From: Hebobacterum sp964559435
GTDB lineage: Bacteria > Armatimonadota > Hebobacteria > Hebobacterales > Hebobacteraceae
Length of the DNA: 64,000 bases
Reading direction: 5' to 3'
NCBI GenBank assembly: GCA_964559435.1
Contig: CAZLHI010000005.1
Span: 1-64,000 of the forward strand
Shown: positions 45,943 to 54,399 of the stretch, one piece after another
Numbering within the stretch: position 1 is the stretch's first letter
How the letters are laid out: each line of letters starts with the position of its first letter
Translations under genes and position numbers: made by a program
The notes under the pieces: model-generated
Told to the model about the DNA's origin: nothing
The model's input: only the letters and a program-made list of their open reading frames with translations
The model's database searches: none

Positions 45943-46015
45943 CATTCCCGTGGAACCATGCCTTCGCAGCGCAGTAGCAATCACACGCCCGCGCTGGGCT
46001 TGAAGTGAGGATAAG

Positions 46016-46786
46016 ATGCGTATTGACCAGGTCGCACTGCAGCTCTACACGGTTCGAGACCAACTATCGTCGTCGTCCGAGGTGGCGGCAACACTGAAGC
46101 GAATCAGCGACATCGGCTATAGAGCCGTTCAGCTTGGCGGGAAGCGCGCTGTCTCGGACGCAGAGCTGGCCGCCATGCTGTCGGACAACGGGCTGGTCTG
46201 CTGCTCCTCCCACGACGGCGGCTCTAACATCCTCGGCAACCCGAAGAAGATCATCGAGAACCTGGGCCGACTCGACTGCAAGTCGATCGCGTACCCATAT
46301 CCCGGTGGGGTGCGATTGGAGAATCTCACAGACGTACTGGCCTTGGCCGGGCGCCTGAACGACGCGGGCCGCGTCTACCACGAGGCCGGCATCTCCCTGG
46401 CCTACCATAACCACGCCATCGAGTTCCGTCGCTTCGACGGCCGCCTGATGCTGGAGGTGCTTCTCGAACAGACCGACCCCGAGTACCTCCAGGCGGAGCC
46501 TGACACGTACTGGATTCAGTACGGCGGCGGAGATCCGGTGGAGTGGTGCCGGCGACTGAAGGACAGGTTACCACTGCTCCACATGAAGGACTACCAGGTT
46601 AGTGAAGAGGAGCGCCCGACCTTTGCAGAGATCGGCCGAGGCAATCTGAACTGGAAGTCCATAGTCGCGGCCGCAGAGGAGAGCGGCTGCGAGTGGTTCA
46701 TAGTCGAGCAGGATCGCTGTGACGGCGACCCCTTCGATTCCCTGCGGATGAGCTTCGAGTACATCAGGGACAACCTCTGCTCGTAG
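46016..46786 (+). CDS. sugar phosphate isomerase/epimerase, TIM-barrel
   Basis: A 256-residue TIM barrel of the xylose isomerase-like family, paralogous in fold to the gene at 98. Start DQVALQLYTVRDQL, then LAYHNHAIEF (metal His/Glu region, about 125-134), HMKDYQV (about 190) and WFIVEQDRCDGDP (last metal Glu, about 227-239) match the sub-branch found beside Gfo/Idh/MocA dehydrogenases. ATG 46016 has GAGGATAAG upstream. Likely acts on a keto or inositol-type intermediate with the preceding oxidoreductase (inference). Confidence 0.88.
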   Translation: MRIDQVALQLYTVRDQLSSSSEVAATLKRISDIGYRAVQLGGKRAVSDAELAAMLSDNGLVCCSSHDGGSNILGNPKKIIENLGRLDCKSIAYPYPGGVRLENLTDVLALAGRLNDAGRVYHEAGISLAYHNHAIEFRRFDGRLMLEVLLEQTDPEYLQAEPDTYWIQYGGGDPVEWCRRLKDRLPLLHMKDYQVSEEERPTFAEIGRGNLNWKSIVAAAEESGCEWFIVEQDRCDGDPFDSLRMSFEYIRDNLCS

Positions 46787-46830
46787 CCTCGCGTGACAGA
46801 GGTCCCGGGAAGCTGGTGCGGGTGAGGCCG

Positions 46831-47517
46831 CTACCCCTCGTGCGCCCTGTCTAGCCCAGCCCCGGCCGGCAGGACCTCGATCCCCTCTGTGGCGCCGAGC
46901 CGCTCCAGGAGCTGTTCGAGGTAACTACTCCTGATAGGCCCCCAGCCCTCGTCGTCCAGCCCGTGTGTGTTATAGACCAGCCACCCACCGGGCCGGGATA
47001 GGAGCAGTTCGATCTGCTCGTTGAGGTGCCACTCGCAGTTGTCCGGTCCCGCTCCCGTTGTCGTCAGTTTCGTCGTCTCCGGCAGAGGAAGAGGGTTGAT
47101 GCCTCCTCCCCCCGTGCGGAAGGCCCTCACAACCGAGGGCAGCCATTCCTCTAGCTCCGGTGTGGACCGATTATATGGGAAGTTGAAGACGGCCCTCTTG
47201 CAATCGAACCCGTCGAGCTTCTCCGCAAACACATCCAGACAGCGAAGGATTGACTGCTTCCCCTCCTCGGAAGAGATTGCCTGGTGGTCGGCGTGGTCCC
47301 ACCCGTGCGGCATGATCTCATGGCCGCGCGCCCGAAGCTCGTTCCACAACCCGAAGTCCCCTCGATCTGTGCCCCACGTGTGCTGCTCGGCCACCAGTTG
47401 ATCGGGGGCGGCCAGCACGTTCATGCACGCGCGCACCCCGAAACGCTCGTAGGTCTCGGCGATCTTGATGTTGGACTTCCGAAACCCGTCGTCAAAGCTC
47501 AGCGTGATGATGTGCAT
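46831..47517 (-). CDS. polysaccharide deacetylase family protein
   Basis: 228 residues with the NodB-like fold. The catalytic/metal Asp pair is in SFDDGF (about 6-11) and the metal histidines in HGWDHADH (about 70-77, HSxxH-type). A later NTHGLDDE supplies the C-terminal His. No signal peptide. ATG 47517 with GGAGAG fits the family start (HIITLSFDDG); the longer frame up to 47706 is not supported. It is convergent with the TIM-barrel gene and could remove acetyl groups from a cytoplasmic sugar derivative. Confidence 0.85.
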   Translation of the reverse strand: MHIITLSFDDGFRKSNIKIAETYERFGVRACMNVLAAPDQLVAEQHTWGTDRGDFGLWNELRARGHEIMPHGWDHADHQAISSEEGKQSILRCLDVFAEKLDGFDCKRAVFNFPYNRSTPELEEWLPSVVRAFRTGGGGINPLPLPETTKLTTTGAGPDNCEWHLNEQIELLLSRPGGWLVYNTHGLDDEGWGPIRSSYLEQLLERLGATEGIEVLPAGAGLDRAHEG

Positions 47518-47866
47518 GTCTGCTCTCCGCGCTGTCCACGACCGCGCTCCACCCGGATGCCGGTTGTCGAAGGCTCCCGAGGTGTCGTCGCCTAGTTCCC
47601 GTGCAGCTCGGCCAGCACCTGCCGGCCGACTCAGGAAATGGTTTGTCGAGATGAGAGCACACGCGGGCGGCCTGGCTGGTGCGCAACAGCCAATACCGAT
47701 ACCCACACCTGTGGATATGTGCGTGGATTCGCTGTGGAAGCCGCAGGATGCTCCCCAGGCGGCCCAAGGCCGCCGTCCGGCCCGGATCGCCTTGTGGCCG
47801 CGTCGCTACAACCGGTGACGACCGGCGAGCGCTGGGCCGGCCGTGGCGATTGGTGTGCACACCCTC

Positions 47867-47897
47867 TTGACGAATGGAAGCCCTATGGTATGATACC
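47867..47897 (+). promoter_or_regulatory. padR promoter with an operator-like palindrome
   Basis: TTGACG at 47867-47872 and TATGAT at 47889-47894 with a 16-base spacer. The -10 lies within the palindrome GGTAT-G-ATACC (47887-47897), well placed for autorepression by PadR. The rest of the 414-base gap (47518-47931) shows no gene or structure I can support. Confidence 0.6.
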
Positions 47898-47931
47898 TAT
47901 GAATCAGATGTATATGACACAGAGGTAAATC

Positions 47932-48267
47932 ATGAAGAGCGATCCACAGCTCGTGAAGGGGACGGTTAGACTGCTGGTGCTCAGGCTGCTGGAGCGGGAG
48001 CCCATGTACGGCTATCAGATGATCCAGCACCTCGAGAACCGCAGCGAGGGCTACTTCCGCCTCGGCGAGGGGGCGCTCTACCCGCTCCTTCACGAGATGG
48101 AAGAGCAAGGCTTCCTGCGCGCCGAGTGGCGCGATCAGGAGGGCCGCCCCAAGCGCCGCTACTACCACCTCACCGCCAAGGGGAGGAAAGAGCTGGCGCG
48201 CCGCCTCGAAACCTGGGAGGGCTTCACCAGAGCAGTGGACCTCGTCCTGGAGGCCAGCCATGTCTGA
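47932..48267 (+). CDS. PadR family transcriptional regulator
   Basis: A 111-residue winged-helix regulator. The N-terminal helix-turn-helix (VLRLLEREPMYGYQMIQHLE) and wing (GEGALYPLLHEMEEQGFLRAEW, then KRRYYHLTAKGR) are typical of the short PadR-s1 type, which dimerises through a final helix. AGAGGTAA supports ATG 47932. It overlaps the HAAS membrane protein by eight bases; such pairs form a recurrent two-gene operon in which PadR usually represses itself and responds to membrane or drug stress. Confidence 0.93.
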   Translation: MKSDPQLVKGTVRLLVLRLLEREPMYGYQMIQHLENRSEGYFRLGEGALYPLLHEMEEQGFLRAEWRDQEGRPKRRYYHLTAKGRKELARRLETWEGFTRAVDLVLEASHV

Positions 48268-49279
48268 GATCAATGACTACCTCGCCGACCTTCGATCCCA
48301 CCTCAGCGACCTTGACCCCGAGCGCGCCGACGAGATCATTGCCGAGGTGAGGACACACCTGGAAGCCCGTGCAGAGCAACTACGCGGTGGCGGCATGAAC
48401 GATGACGACGCCACCGCGGCGGCTGCACGCGAGTTTGGGGACCCCCAGGAACTGGCGGCGCGGCTGAGGGAAGCGAACCGCGGTCGCCGTCGTGTTGGGC
48501 CCGTCCGAATTCTGCTGTCTGTGCTCGTTGCGATCGGCGGACTGCTTATCGCCTTCAGCGTGGCCGAGGTAGAGCCAATTTGGCTTCGCGCTATGGACGG
48601 CGCACTCGCCTCGCGCACTCCTCTAGGCCCGCATCACTTCGACACCATTGTGATGGTGCTGCTGATTGCGCCGGTGGCGCCGCTGGCAGGTTTGCTCGCG
48701 GGCCGGCGCTGCTGCTGGCTGGCAGCATGGCCGCCGCTTGCCTGGGGCCTTCTGCTATGGGTAATGATACTTGGGGAGTTGCTGCTGGTGGGCTCAGTCT
48801 CGCAATCCCTGCTGCGAGACGAGGGCGTATTCTCGCTGATTCTGGTGTTCTTCGGCGGGCCGCTCCTGGCCGGGCTTGGCCTGCTTGGCGCGCGACTCGG
48901 GATGCAACGCACGACGGCTATCGCGGTGTGGGCGATCGGGGTCACATACCTCGTCGTTCTCGGGCTAATCGCGCTTTCTCTCCAGGTGCATGATCTCGTC
49001 GGGAGACTCGCTATCATCGGAATCTCGGGACTGATCCTCGGCCTGCTCGCTGCAGCGTTGCTGTGGCAGAAGGGGAAGCCCTGGCGCCGCGCAGTTCTGG
49101 CCGCGGTTGGGGTGTGTCTCATCTTCGCCGCTCTGATGATCGCCTCGGTGAATCGCGACCCCCAGCAGCAAGTGGCTATCTGGCGGAGGCTGATCTCCGG
49201 TGAGGCGGTTCTGTGGACGGTTGCGCTGACCGCGTACCTGTGGCACAGGAGTCGGGCGGCAAAGATATCAGTCGCTTAG
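48260..49279 (+). CDS. HAAS-domain membrane protein (PadR partner)
   Basis: 339 residues. The N-terminal 75 residues are the HAAS/DUF1700-like helical domain (INDYLADLRSHL, ADEIIAEVRTHLE, ATAAAAREFGDPQELAARL) that PadR-linked membrane proteins use as a cytoplasmic sensor or partner. About eight hydrophobic segments follow between 82 and 335, with no transport motif. ATG 48260 lies within the padR end, so translation is coupled. The 3' end overlaps the convergent phosphorylase gene by 12 bases. Function beyond the PadR circuit is unknown. Confidence 0.88.
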   Translation: MSEINDYLADLRSHLSDLDPERADEIIAEVRTHLEARAEQLRGGGMNDDDATAAAAREFGDPQELAARLREANRGRRRVGPVRILLSVLVAIGGLLIAFSVAEVEPIWLRAMDGALASRTPLGPHHFDTIVMVLLIAPVAPLAGLLAGRRCCWLAAWPPLAWGLLLWVMILGELLLVGSVSQSLLRDEGVFSLILVFFGGPLLAGLGLLGARLGMQRTTAIAVWAIGVTYLVVLGLIALSLQVHDLVGRLAIIGISGLILGLLAAALLWQKGKPWRRAVLAAVGVCLIFAALMIASVNRDPQQQVAIWRRLISGEAVLWTVALTAYLWHRSRAAKISVA

Positions 49280-50074
49280 CGCACGCGCAGCGTTCACTGC
49301 GAGCTTGGCCGCGCCGCGCCATCCGTGCCGCAGGCGGCCGAGGTCGGTCTGGCTGCGTTCGTATACGTTGTCGCTGGCGACGAGGATCGCCGCCGCGTCG
49401 ATGCCCATGACCGAGGCAACGGTGTAGAGTGCGGCCGTCTCCATGTCAACTCCGAGACAGCCGAGACTGTGGTACTGCTCCACCTTGTCCCGCGTCTCCC
49501 GCAGGATGCCGTCCGTCGTCCACACCGGGCCGAGTCGCAGGTCGGTGCCGAGTTCGGCCGCGCAGGCCTTCACCACTTCTGCCGCCCTCGCCGAACACGT
49601 CGCCGGCTGATCGGGAGGAGCGTAGTTCTGAGACACGCCCTCGTCTCGCACGGCCGAGCACGGCAGCACGAGCTCGCCGCACTTGACGTCGGGCTGCAAA
49701 CCGCCGCAGAAGCCGATACCGACAATTGATTTGAGCCCAGCCTTGGCGAAGACGTCAACTGCCATGGCAACGGCCGGCCCGCCAAACTTCGGCGAGGAGA
49801 AGGCGACTCTGGCCCCGGCGACCGTCCCGAGCGTCACCGTGCCGCATGTCGCGAGGTCATCTGCGTGCTCGCCGATCCAGCCGGGATCATACACGTCGGG
49901 GTTCTCCATCGGCAGGACGACGGCGTTAGGCAGGCTGACGGCCGGCGGGAATGCGCCTAGAAGCCAGCCGCATGCCGTCTCGCGGAAGGACTCGACCCAC
50001 GCATCTCGCTTGTCCACCACTGTGGCCCTCCTGCTTCGCCGTGGCACTGCATCAGATACGGAGTTCGTCGGCAT
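49268..50074 (-). CDS. nucleoside phosphorylase (PNP/UDP family)
   Basis: 268 residues of the phosphorylase superfamily I. Features are NPDVYDPGWIGEHAD near the start, a phosphate/ribose region VAFSSPKFGGPAVAMA, GIGFCGGLQPDVKCGELVLP, and GVDMETAALYTVASVMG, which holds the ribose-binding Met-Glu pair. Uridine phosphorylase-like and purine nucleoside phosphorylase-like members look alike here, so specificity is open. ATG 50074 has GGGAGGG; the longer frame to 50296 overlaps the divergent gene. Cytoplasmic salvage enzyme. Confidence 0.88.
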   Translation of the reverse strand: MPTNSVSDAVPRRSRRATVVDKRDAWVESFRETACGWLLGAFPPAVSLPNAVVLPMENPDVYDPGWIGEHADDLATCGTVTLGTVAGARVAFSSPKFGGPAVAMAVDVFAKAGLKSIVGIGFCGGLQPDVKCGELVLPCSAVRDEGVSQNYAPPDQPATCSARAAEVVKACAAELGTDLRLGPVWTTDGILRETRDKVEQYHSLGCLGVDMETAALYTVASVMGIDAAAILVASDNVYERSQTDLGRLRHGWRGAAKLAVNAARALSD

Positions 50075-50187
50075 GCAGAGCCCTCCCTGCGGCTCGACTT
50101 CCCGCCGCTCGGTCTGGCAAGCGGTTGACTTACCGCGGGGATTCGGCGGAGAATGCTCAGAAAGTCTGTGGGAAGAGACCTCTGATC

Positions 50188-51027
50188 TTGCACGACGACT
50201 TGGTTGCACAACTGCGGGAGCATGCGCTGGACTACCGCCTTGCCCTGGCAGTGCTCGACCCTGAGTATGAGGAGTGGCGGCCCGAGGGCGAGCCAAACTA
50301 CCGTCTCGACTTCATCGGTGAGGTCCCGTTGTTGAGCTTCCCTGTCGCCGACGAACACGGATTCTGGAGTGGGACCTGCCAGGTCTTGGCAACACCTTCT
50401 GCAGAAGATGCCGCGCGGGCCGCGGACGCGGCACTGCGGTTTGGTGTCAACGAAGTCAGCGTCCTGGGCGAAGCGGGATTCCGCGCTCTGCGGCCGCACA
50501 CGACGGCCGGGCGATGGTTCGTCGTGCCGCAGTATGGAGTCAGCGAAGGGGGCCTAAGGCCGCGTTTCTCGGCGGGAGTGCGCGGGCTAACAGCCGATGA
50601 TGCAGAGGCGGTCGAGCAGTTCTGCCAATCCGACAGCGCCCTAAGCAAATTCCGGTCTACCCAAAGGGATTTCGGGTACAGGGTGCAGGGCCTACCGGTG
50701 ACGTGCTGTGGCGCCTTCGACGGTGAGGACCTAGTGGGCTTCTGCTCAGCGAATCCCATCTGCCGTGGAGTCACCGAGGTGAGCTGGCTCTTTGTGCTCC
50801 CAACGCACCGGCGCCGCGGTCTGGCCTCCGGGCTGTTGAGCGCCCAGGTCCGGCATGCGTTCGCGCGCGGCGATTCCGTCGGCTATTACGCGGGCTGGGA
50901 AGCGACATCTCCGTGGCTCGGTGCGATGGTGAAGAACCTTGGGTTCAGAGAGTTACTGGCCCAGTACCGGTTCATCCCGGCTGACTCAGGGCAGGAGTGG
51001 CGCACATGGGGCCTGCCGATGCCTTGA
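50188..51027 (+). CDS. GNAT-family acetyltransferase domain protein
   Basis: About 279 residues. The N-terminal 135 residues (LDPEYEEWRPEGEPNYRLD and following) resemble no family I know. The C-terminal half has a GNAT fold: VTEVSWLFVLPTHRRRGLAS is the acetyl-CoA-binding motif A, followed by GWEATSPWLGAMVKNLGF. The start is uncertain: TTG 50188 has GGAAGAGA about nine bases upstream and fits the sequence best. Divergent from the nucleoside phosphorylase. The architecture recalls GNAT proteins with an extra N-terminal lobe that modify small amines or peptides. Confidence 0.75.
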   Translation: MHDDLVAQLREHALDYRLALAVLDPEYEEWRPEGEPNYRLDFIGEVPLLSFPVADEHGFWSGTCQVLATPSAEDAARAADAALRFGVNEVSVLGEAGFRALRPHTTAGRWFVVPQYGVSEGGLRPRFSAGVRGLTADDAEAVEQFCQSDSALSKFRSTQRDFGYRVQGLPVTCCGAFDGEDLVGFCSANPICRGVTEVSWLFVLPTHRRRGLASGLLSAQVRHAFARGDSVGYYAGWEATSPWLGAMVKNLGFRELLAQYRFIPADSGQEWRTWGLPMP

Positions 51028-51199
51028 CACCCAGGGAATCAGATTCCGTCGTTTCCCGCCACCGCGCCTCGAAGACAGCGCCTTCTTTGGCGACCTGGGT
51101 GTGCGCATAGGGGCATACGTAATCGTGGACGAGACCCGTGAACTCCGCGAGACACAGGTCACGCTGGTGAGAAAGTTGAGCCTGTCTGAAGGGGGAGCC

Positions 51200-51601
51200 A
51201 TGCAGGTTCGTGTCATCGTTCACACTATGGTCCAGCATCACGGCCAGATCCTGTTGCTCAAGCGACGGGAGGCCGCCGACAGGATGTACGGCGGCATGTG
51301 GGATGTGCCGGGCGGCCTGCTGGAGATAGGGGAGGACCCGGAGGCCGGCGCGCGACGGGAGCTGGAGGAGGAGTCCGGCCTCGACGTGCGGGACCTGGTT
51401 CCCCAAATAGTTCTTTCGAACATCGACCAGGAGCGGGACGTTCACGCCATCACGATCTTCTACTGGGCTGCCTTCGACGGCGGCTGCGTGCGCCTGGCCG
51501 AGGGCGAGCACACGGAGTTCTGCTGGCGTCGGCCCCGCGAGGCGCTGCGCCTGCCGCTCGTGCCGCTCCTGCAAGAGGTCGTCGAGCGCATGCTCGGGTG
51601 A
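51200..51601 (+). CDS. Nudix hydrolase
   Basis: A 133-residue Nudix hydrolase of nucleotide- or sugar-diphosphate type. The Nudix box is complete: GGLLEIGEDPEAGARREL continuing into EEESGL (about 39-62), with all catalytic Glu residues. AAGGGGGAG supports ATG 51200. The preceding 170 bases stay open in the same frame and encode a plausible stretch (LGVRIGAYVIVDETREL), so either the protein starts further upstream, perhaps at a GTG near 51100, or this is a remnant of another gene. Confidence 0.88.
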   Translation: MQVRVIVHTMVQHHGQILLLKRREAADRMYGGMWDVPGGLLEIGEDPEAGARRELEEESGLDVRDLVPQIVLSNIDQERDVHAITIFYWAAFDGGCVRLAEGEHTEFCWRRPREALRLPLVPLLQEVVERMLG

Positions 51602-51643
51602 GCAGGCCGCACGGGGTACGCTGAGGGCCTGCGGCGGCAGCCG

Positions 51644-52504
51644 TCATCCGCACTTGCGGAGGACAGAGAAGATGTGAGGTACGCCGAAGCTTGGCGCGAC
51701 GTGCTGGCGGACGACCTCAAACCCCGCGCGCTCGAATCCCTCGCGCAGCGTCTCCGGGTCGAAGTGTGCCTCGATGTCGTAGAAGGAGTCCAGGAGCGCC
51801 TCCCGCGGGATGTCTTCAGGTGTGAGATCGGTGGCCTTCCGGCCTTCGGCTTGGAGCTCCTCATCGGCCGTGTGCGCCTGCGCGAAGCTGCTGCCGGGAT
51901 CGAGGACGTAGCGCTCGTTGCGAATGCGGTAGGGGTCCACGAGATAGTGCCGCGCCTGAAGCACCAGGTGCTCTCCGTCAAGCCGGAGCCAGTGCTCGGT
52001 GCGCGGCTCGCCGTCCGGCACGAAATGGCGGAAGTCCCATTCGAGGTCGGCGACGACAGCGCCGGGCATGGCCACGCGCGATAGCTCGGAGAGGGCCCCG
52101 TCGGGATCAGGCAGGCTTTCCAGCGTTCCCGAGACTGCAAAGCCGTCGAAGACCGCATCGGGGAACGGGAGCATCTCGGCCAGCCCGCGCACGAGCGAAG
52201 CATTGGCGACCCCACGGGCGGCGATGTTCCGCCTCGCGAGCGCCAGCATGGATGGCGCCGCGTCGAGTCCGCAGATGGTCGTCACGCAATCGGCGAGCGC
52301 GAGGAGCGGGCCTCCGGCGCCGCACCCGAGGTCCAGGACCCACGTTCTGCCCTTGAGAGCAGACTGGAAGAAGGCCCTCTCTTTGTCCTCGTCGGGCGAA
52401 GGCGACTGCTTCTCCTCAGTGTCGGTAGGCGAGGCGCTGACGCCTTCAAGCCGTTCCTGAGCCGCCAGTCTCTCGTAGGTATGCCAGGTAGGGACTTGTC
52501 TCAT
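51644..52504 (-). CDS. class I SAM-dependent methyltransferase
   Basis: 286 residues. Motif I is TWVLDLGCGAGGPLLALA (about 54-71), then CGLDAAPSMLALARRN, and LPFPDAVFDGFAVSGTLE (motif II region), typical of UbiE/Coq5-like small-molecule methyltransferases. The N-terminal 45 residues include an acidic, disordered-looking stretch (SPTDTEEKQSPSPDEDKE). No good ribosome-binding site is seen at ATG 52504. Convergent with the Nudix gene, 42 bases apart. Substrate unknown. Confidence 0.83.
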   Translation of the reverse strand: MRQVPTWHTYERLAAQERLEGVSASPTDTEEKQSPSPDEDKERAFFQSALKGRTWVLDLGCGAGGPLLALADCVTTICGLDAAPSMLALARRNIAARGVANASLVRGLAEMLPFPDAVFDGFAVSGTLESLPDPDGALSELSRVAMPGAVVADLEWDFRHFVPDGEPRTEHWLRLDGEHLVLQARHYLVDPYRIRNERYVLDPGSSFAQAHTADEELQAEGRKATDLTPEDIPREALLDSFYDIEAHFDPETLREGFERAGFEVVRQHVAPSFGVPHIFSVLRKCG

Positions 52505-52676
52505 GAGGTGTGCCTGGTACAGCGCGCGGGAGCAACACCCCAGTTACTTCTGGTCGATGGAAGAGGCCCCTCTGCTGGGTGGTAAGTGGGCCACAGCTGA
52601 CCGAGAAAGACGCCTGTGAGCCCCAGGCGTTTCCTGAGGTCCTTGTCCTCAATGGCATACATCCGTTCGAATTTCC

Positions 52677-52705
52677 TTGACTTTAGAACATATGTTTGCT
52701 ATAAT
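52677..52705 (+). promoter_or_regulatory. promoter with embedded LexA (SOS) box
   Basis: TTGACT at 52677-52682, 17 bases, perfect TATAAT at 52700-52705. The spacer contains GAACATATGTTT at 52686-52697, which fits the Gram-positive LexA box GAAC-N4-GTTY and the fuller pattern GAACRNRYGTTY at every position. Bound LexA would cover both promoter elements. The adjacent palindrome AACATATGTT makes it strongly symmetric. Confidence 0.75.
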
Positions 52706-52729
52706 ACGTCCACTTATGTGGGTAGAAGG

Positions 52730-52984
52730 ATGTTGGAAGTCATCGCTGAGCCGATTCGGGTCTGTGCGTTCTTCAGGCGGGGCAGGATCTCGCCGCTGTG
52801 GTTCGACTGGAAAGGGAGGCGATATCGAGTCGAGGGCATTCGCAACCGCTGGGTGACAAACGAGGGTATCGGAAGGTGCTATCACTTCGCGGTGACGGTG
52901 AATAACGGGGCGGACTTGTATGAGATCTTCCTGCGGTCGGAGACGATGGGATGGCACCTCGAGAAGATCGATGTGAGTGGGTGA
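52730..52984 (+). CDS. DUF6504-like small protein (mutasome-associated)
   Basis: 84 residues: EPIRVCAFFRRGRISPLWFDW, KGRRYRVEGIRNRW, a YHFAVTVNNGADLYEIFLR strand and WHLEKIDVSG. The pattern E-P-I-x-V ... F-x-W-x-G-R-x-Y-x-V ... RW is that of DUF6504 proteins, found beside ImuB/DnaE2-type translesion genes. ATG 52730 follows AGAAGG closely; the frame is open upstream into the promoter, which excludes an earlier start. First gene of the SOS-type unit; the Y-family polymerase starts 39 bases downstream. Molecular role unknown. Confidence 0.72.
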   Translation: MLEVIAEPIRVCAFFRRGRISPLWFDWKGRRYRVEGIRNRWVTNEGIGRCYHFAVTVNNGADLYEIFLRSETMGWHLEKIDVSG

Positions 52985-53023
52985 TCCTGGTGTGATTCGG
53001 ATCGTGTAGGGAAGGGGGTTGCG

Positions 53024-54220
53024 ATGAGTGGACGGAGGCGGAGGCTGAAAAGAGTGTATGCACACGTGCGGGTGCACGGTCTCGAGGCCTCGGTGGAGGC
53101 GCGCGAGCACGGGGATGAAGGCCTTCCGGTGGTGCTGTGTGATGAAGGCGGCCACCATGTGATGAGCGTGTCTCCCGAGGCATCGAGCCGGGGGATTCGC
53201 GAGGGGATGACGTGTTGGGAAGCGGAGCGAATCTGTCCGGAAGTGCTCGTTGCCGAACCGGACGGCGAGAAGTACGCCTATTTCTGGCAGCGGGTCCTAG
53301 ATATCTGCGGCGATTACACACCTGACCTGAGGACTCAAAGCGGCCATGAGCTGTCGCTGGACCTAACAGGAACCGAGCGCCTCTTCGGTTCGGCGAAGCA
53401 GGTTGCCCAAGAAATCTCCAATCGGCTCGAGGCGGAGGTTGGAGTTGTGGTGTCGGCGGGAATAGGGCCGAATCGCCTGGTGGCGCGGCTGGCATGTGAT
53501 GTGGCGAAGCCAGGACAGATCGTGGAGGTCGCGCCGGAGAAGGCGGTGGAGTTCGTGGGCAAGTTGTCGATCGCTGTGCTTCCGGGGGTAGACGCGAAAT
53601 GGGTGCAACGCTTGAGCGATATGGGAATCCGGCGGGCAGGTGAGCTCGCGATTCTGCCGGCCGAGCAGGTGGAGCGAGCGCTTGGGCCGTGGGGGAGAAG
53701 GCTGTGGGAGATCGCCCACGGCGAGGATCCCGACGAGCAACGGAAGAGCGCTCTCTTCGGCCCGGAGGGGAGTGAGGCCTTCTCGACCCAGGCGGAGCTG
53801 CGGCCGGCCACCGAGGAACGCGAGCGCGTCCACTCCGCGCTGCGAACGGCCGCCGACGGGCTGGCGCGGAAGCTGCGCCAGCAAGGGCTGGTGGCACAGC
53901 GAGTGCAGGTGGTCGTTGTGTTCAACGACATGCGCAAAGTCGGTGCGCAGCGCACTCTTGGGCAGGCGACGCGTTCACCTGAGGTGATCTTCGGGGCGGC
54001 AAGATCGCTGTTTGACAGGATGAAGCTGGGCGGCCGGTTGGTGAGGCGAGTGCGCATCACTGCAGATCGCCTTGCGGTCGGTCCGCGCGGCGGCCAGCTC
54101 GGGCTGCCGCTGCTGGAGCAGGAAGGACGGCGAGAGCGGCTGGCGGATTACGTGGACCGCGTAAAGGACCGATATGGTGAGGACGCGGTGAGGCGGGCGA
54201 ACATCGCGGAGCTAGTGTAG
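53024..54220 (+). CDS. Y-family DNA polymerase homolog lacking catalytic aspartates (ImuB-like)
   Basis: 398 residues with the whole Y-family layout: palm/fingers (about 1-165), thumb with helix-hairpin-helix (about 170-235, LPGVDAKWVQRLSDMGIR) and little finger (about 240-355), plus a possible clamp-binding tail QLGLPLLEQ. Of the three catalytic acids of DinB (D8, D103, E104 in E. coli), the first is Arg16 (HVRVHGLEASVE in place of HVDMDxFxASVE) and the second is His108 (SGHELSLDLTG in place of SLDEAYLDVT); only Glu109 remains. The protein should be unable to polymerise, like ImuB. AGGGAAGGGGG gives the RBS. SOS control is likely. Confidence 0.85.
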   Translation: MSGRRRRLKRVYAHVRVHGLEASVEAREHGDEGLPVVLCDEGGHHVMSVSPEASSRGIREGMTCWEAERICPEVLVAEPDGEKYAYFWQRVLDICGDYTPDLRTQSGHELSLDLTGTERLFGSAKQVAQEISNRLEAEVGVVVSAGIGPNRLVARLACDVAKPGQIVEVAPEKAVEFVGKLSIAVLPGVDAKWVQRLSDMGIRRAGELAILPAEQVERALGPWGRRLWEIAHGEDPDEQRKSALFGPEGSEAFSTQAELRPATEERERVHSALRTAADGLARKLRQQGLVAQRVQVVVVFNDMRKVGAQRTLGQATRSPEVIFGAARSLFDRMKLGGRLVRRVRITADRLAVGPRGGQLGLPLLEQEGRRERLADYVDRVKDRYGEDAVRRANIAELV

Positions 54221-54399
54221 GCCGCGGCCACTCGACGGGCAGAGGGGGAAACCGGGCTGGCGGCGAAGTTCAGTCTGTTAGGTAGGGCCAGGGCACGATC
54301 ATCTTCCTCTCATGCATTCGAGGTGAGGCGCACCGTGCCACGGGATCCACTTATCCGGCCCCATTCCGATCTCAATCATCTCACATCAGGAGGGCGAGG

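Noticed and set aside
47710..47718. TGTGGATAT as a DnaA box
   Set aside because: A single 8/9 match in 64 kb without clustering, an AT-rich region or dnaA/dnaN nearby is expected by chance.
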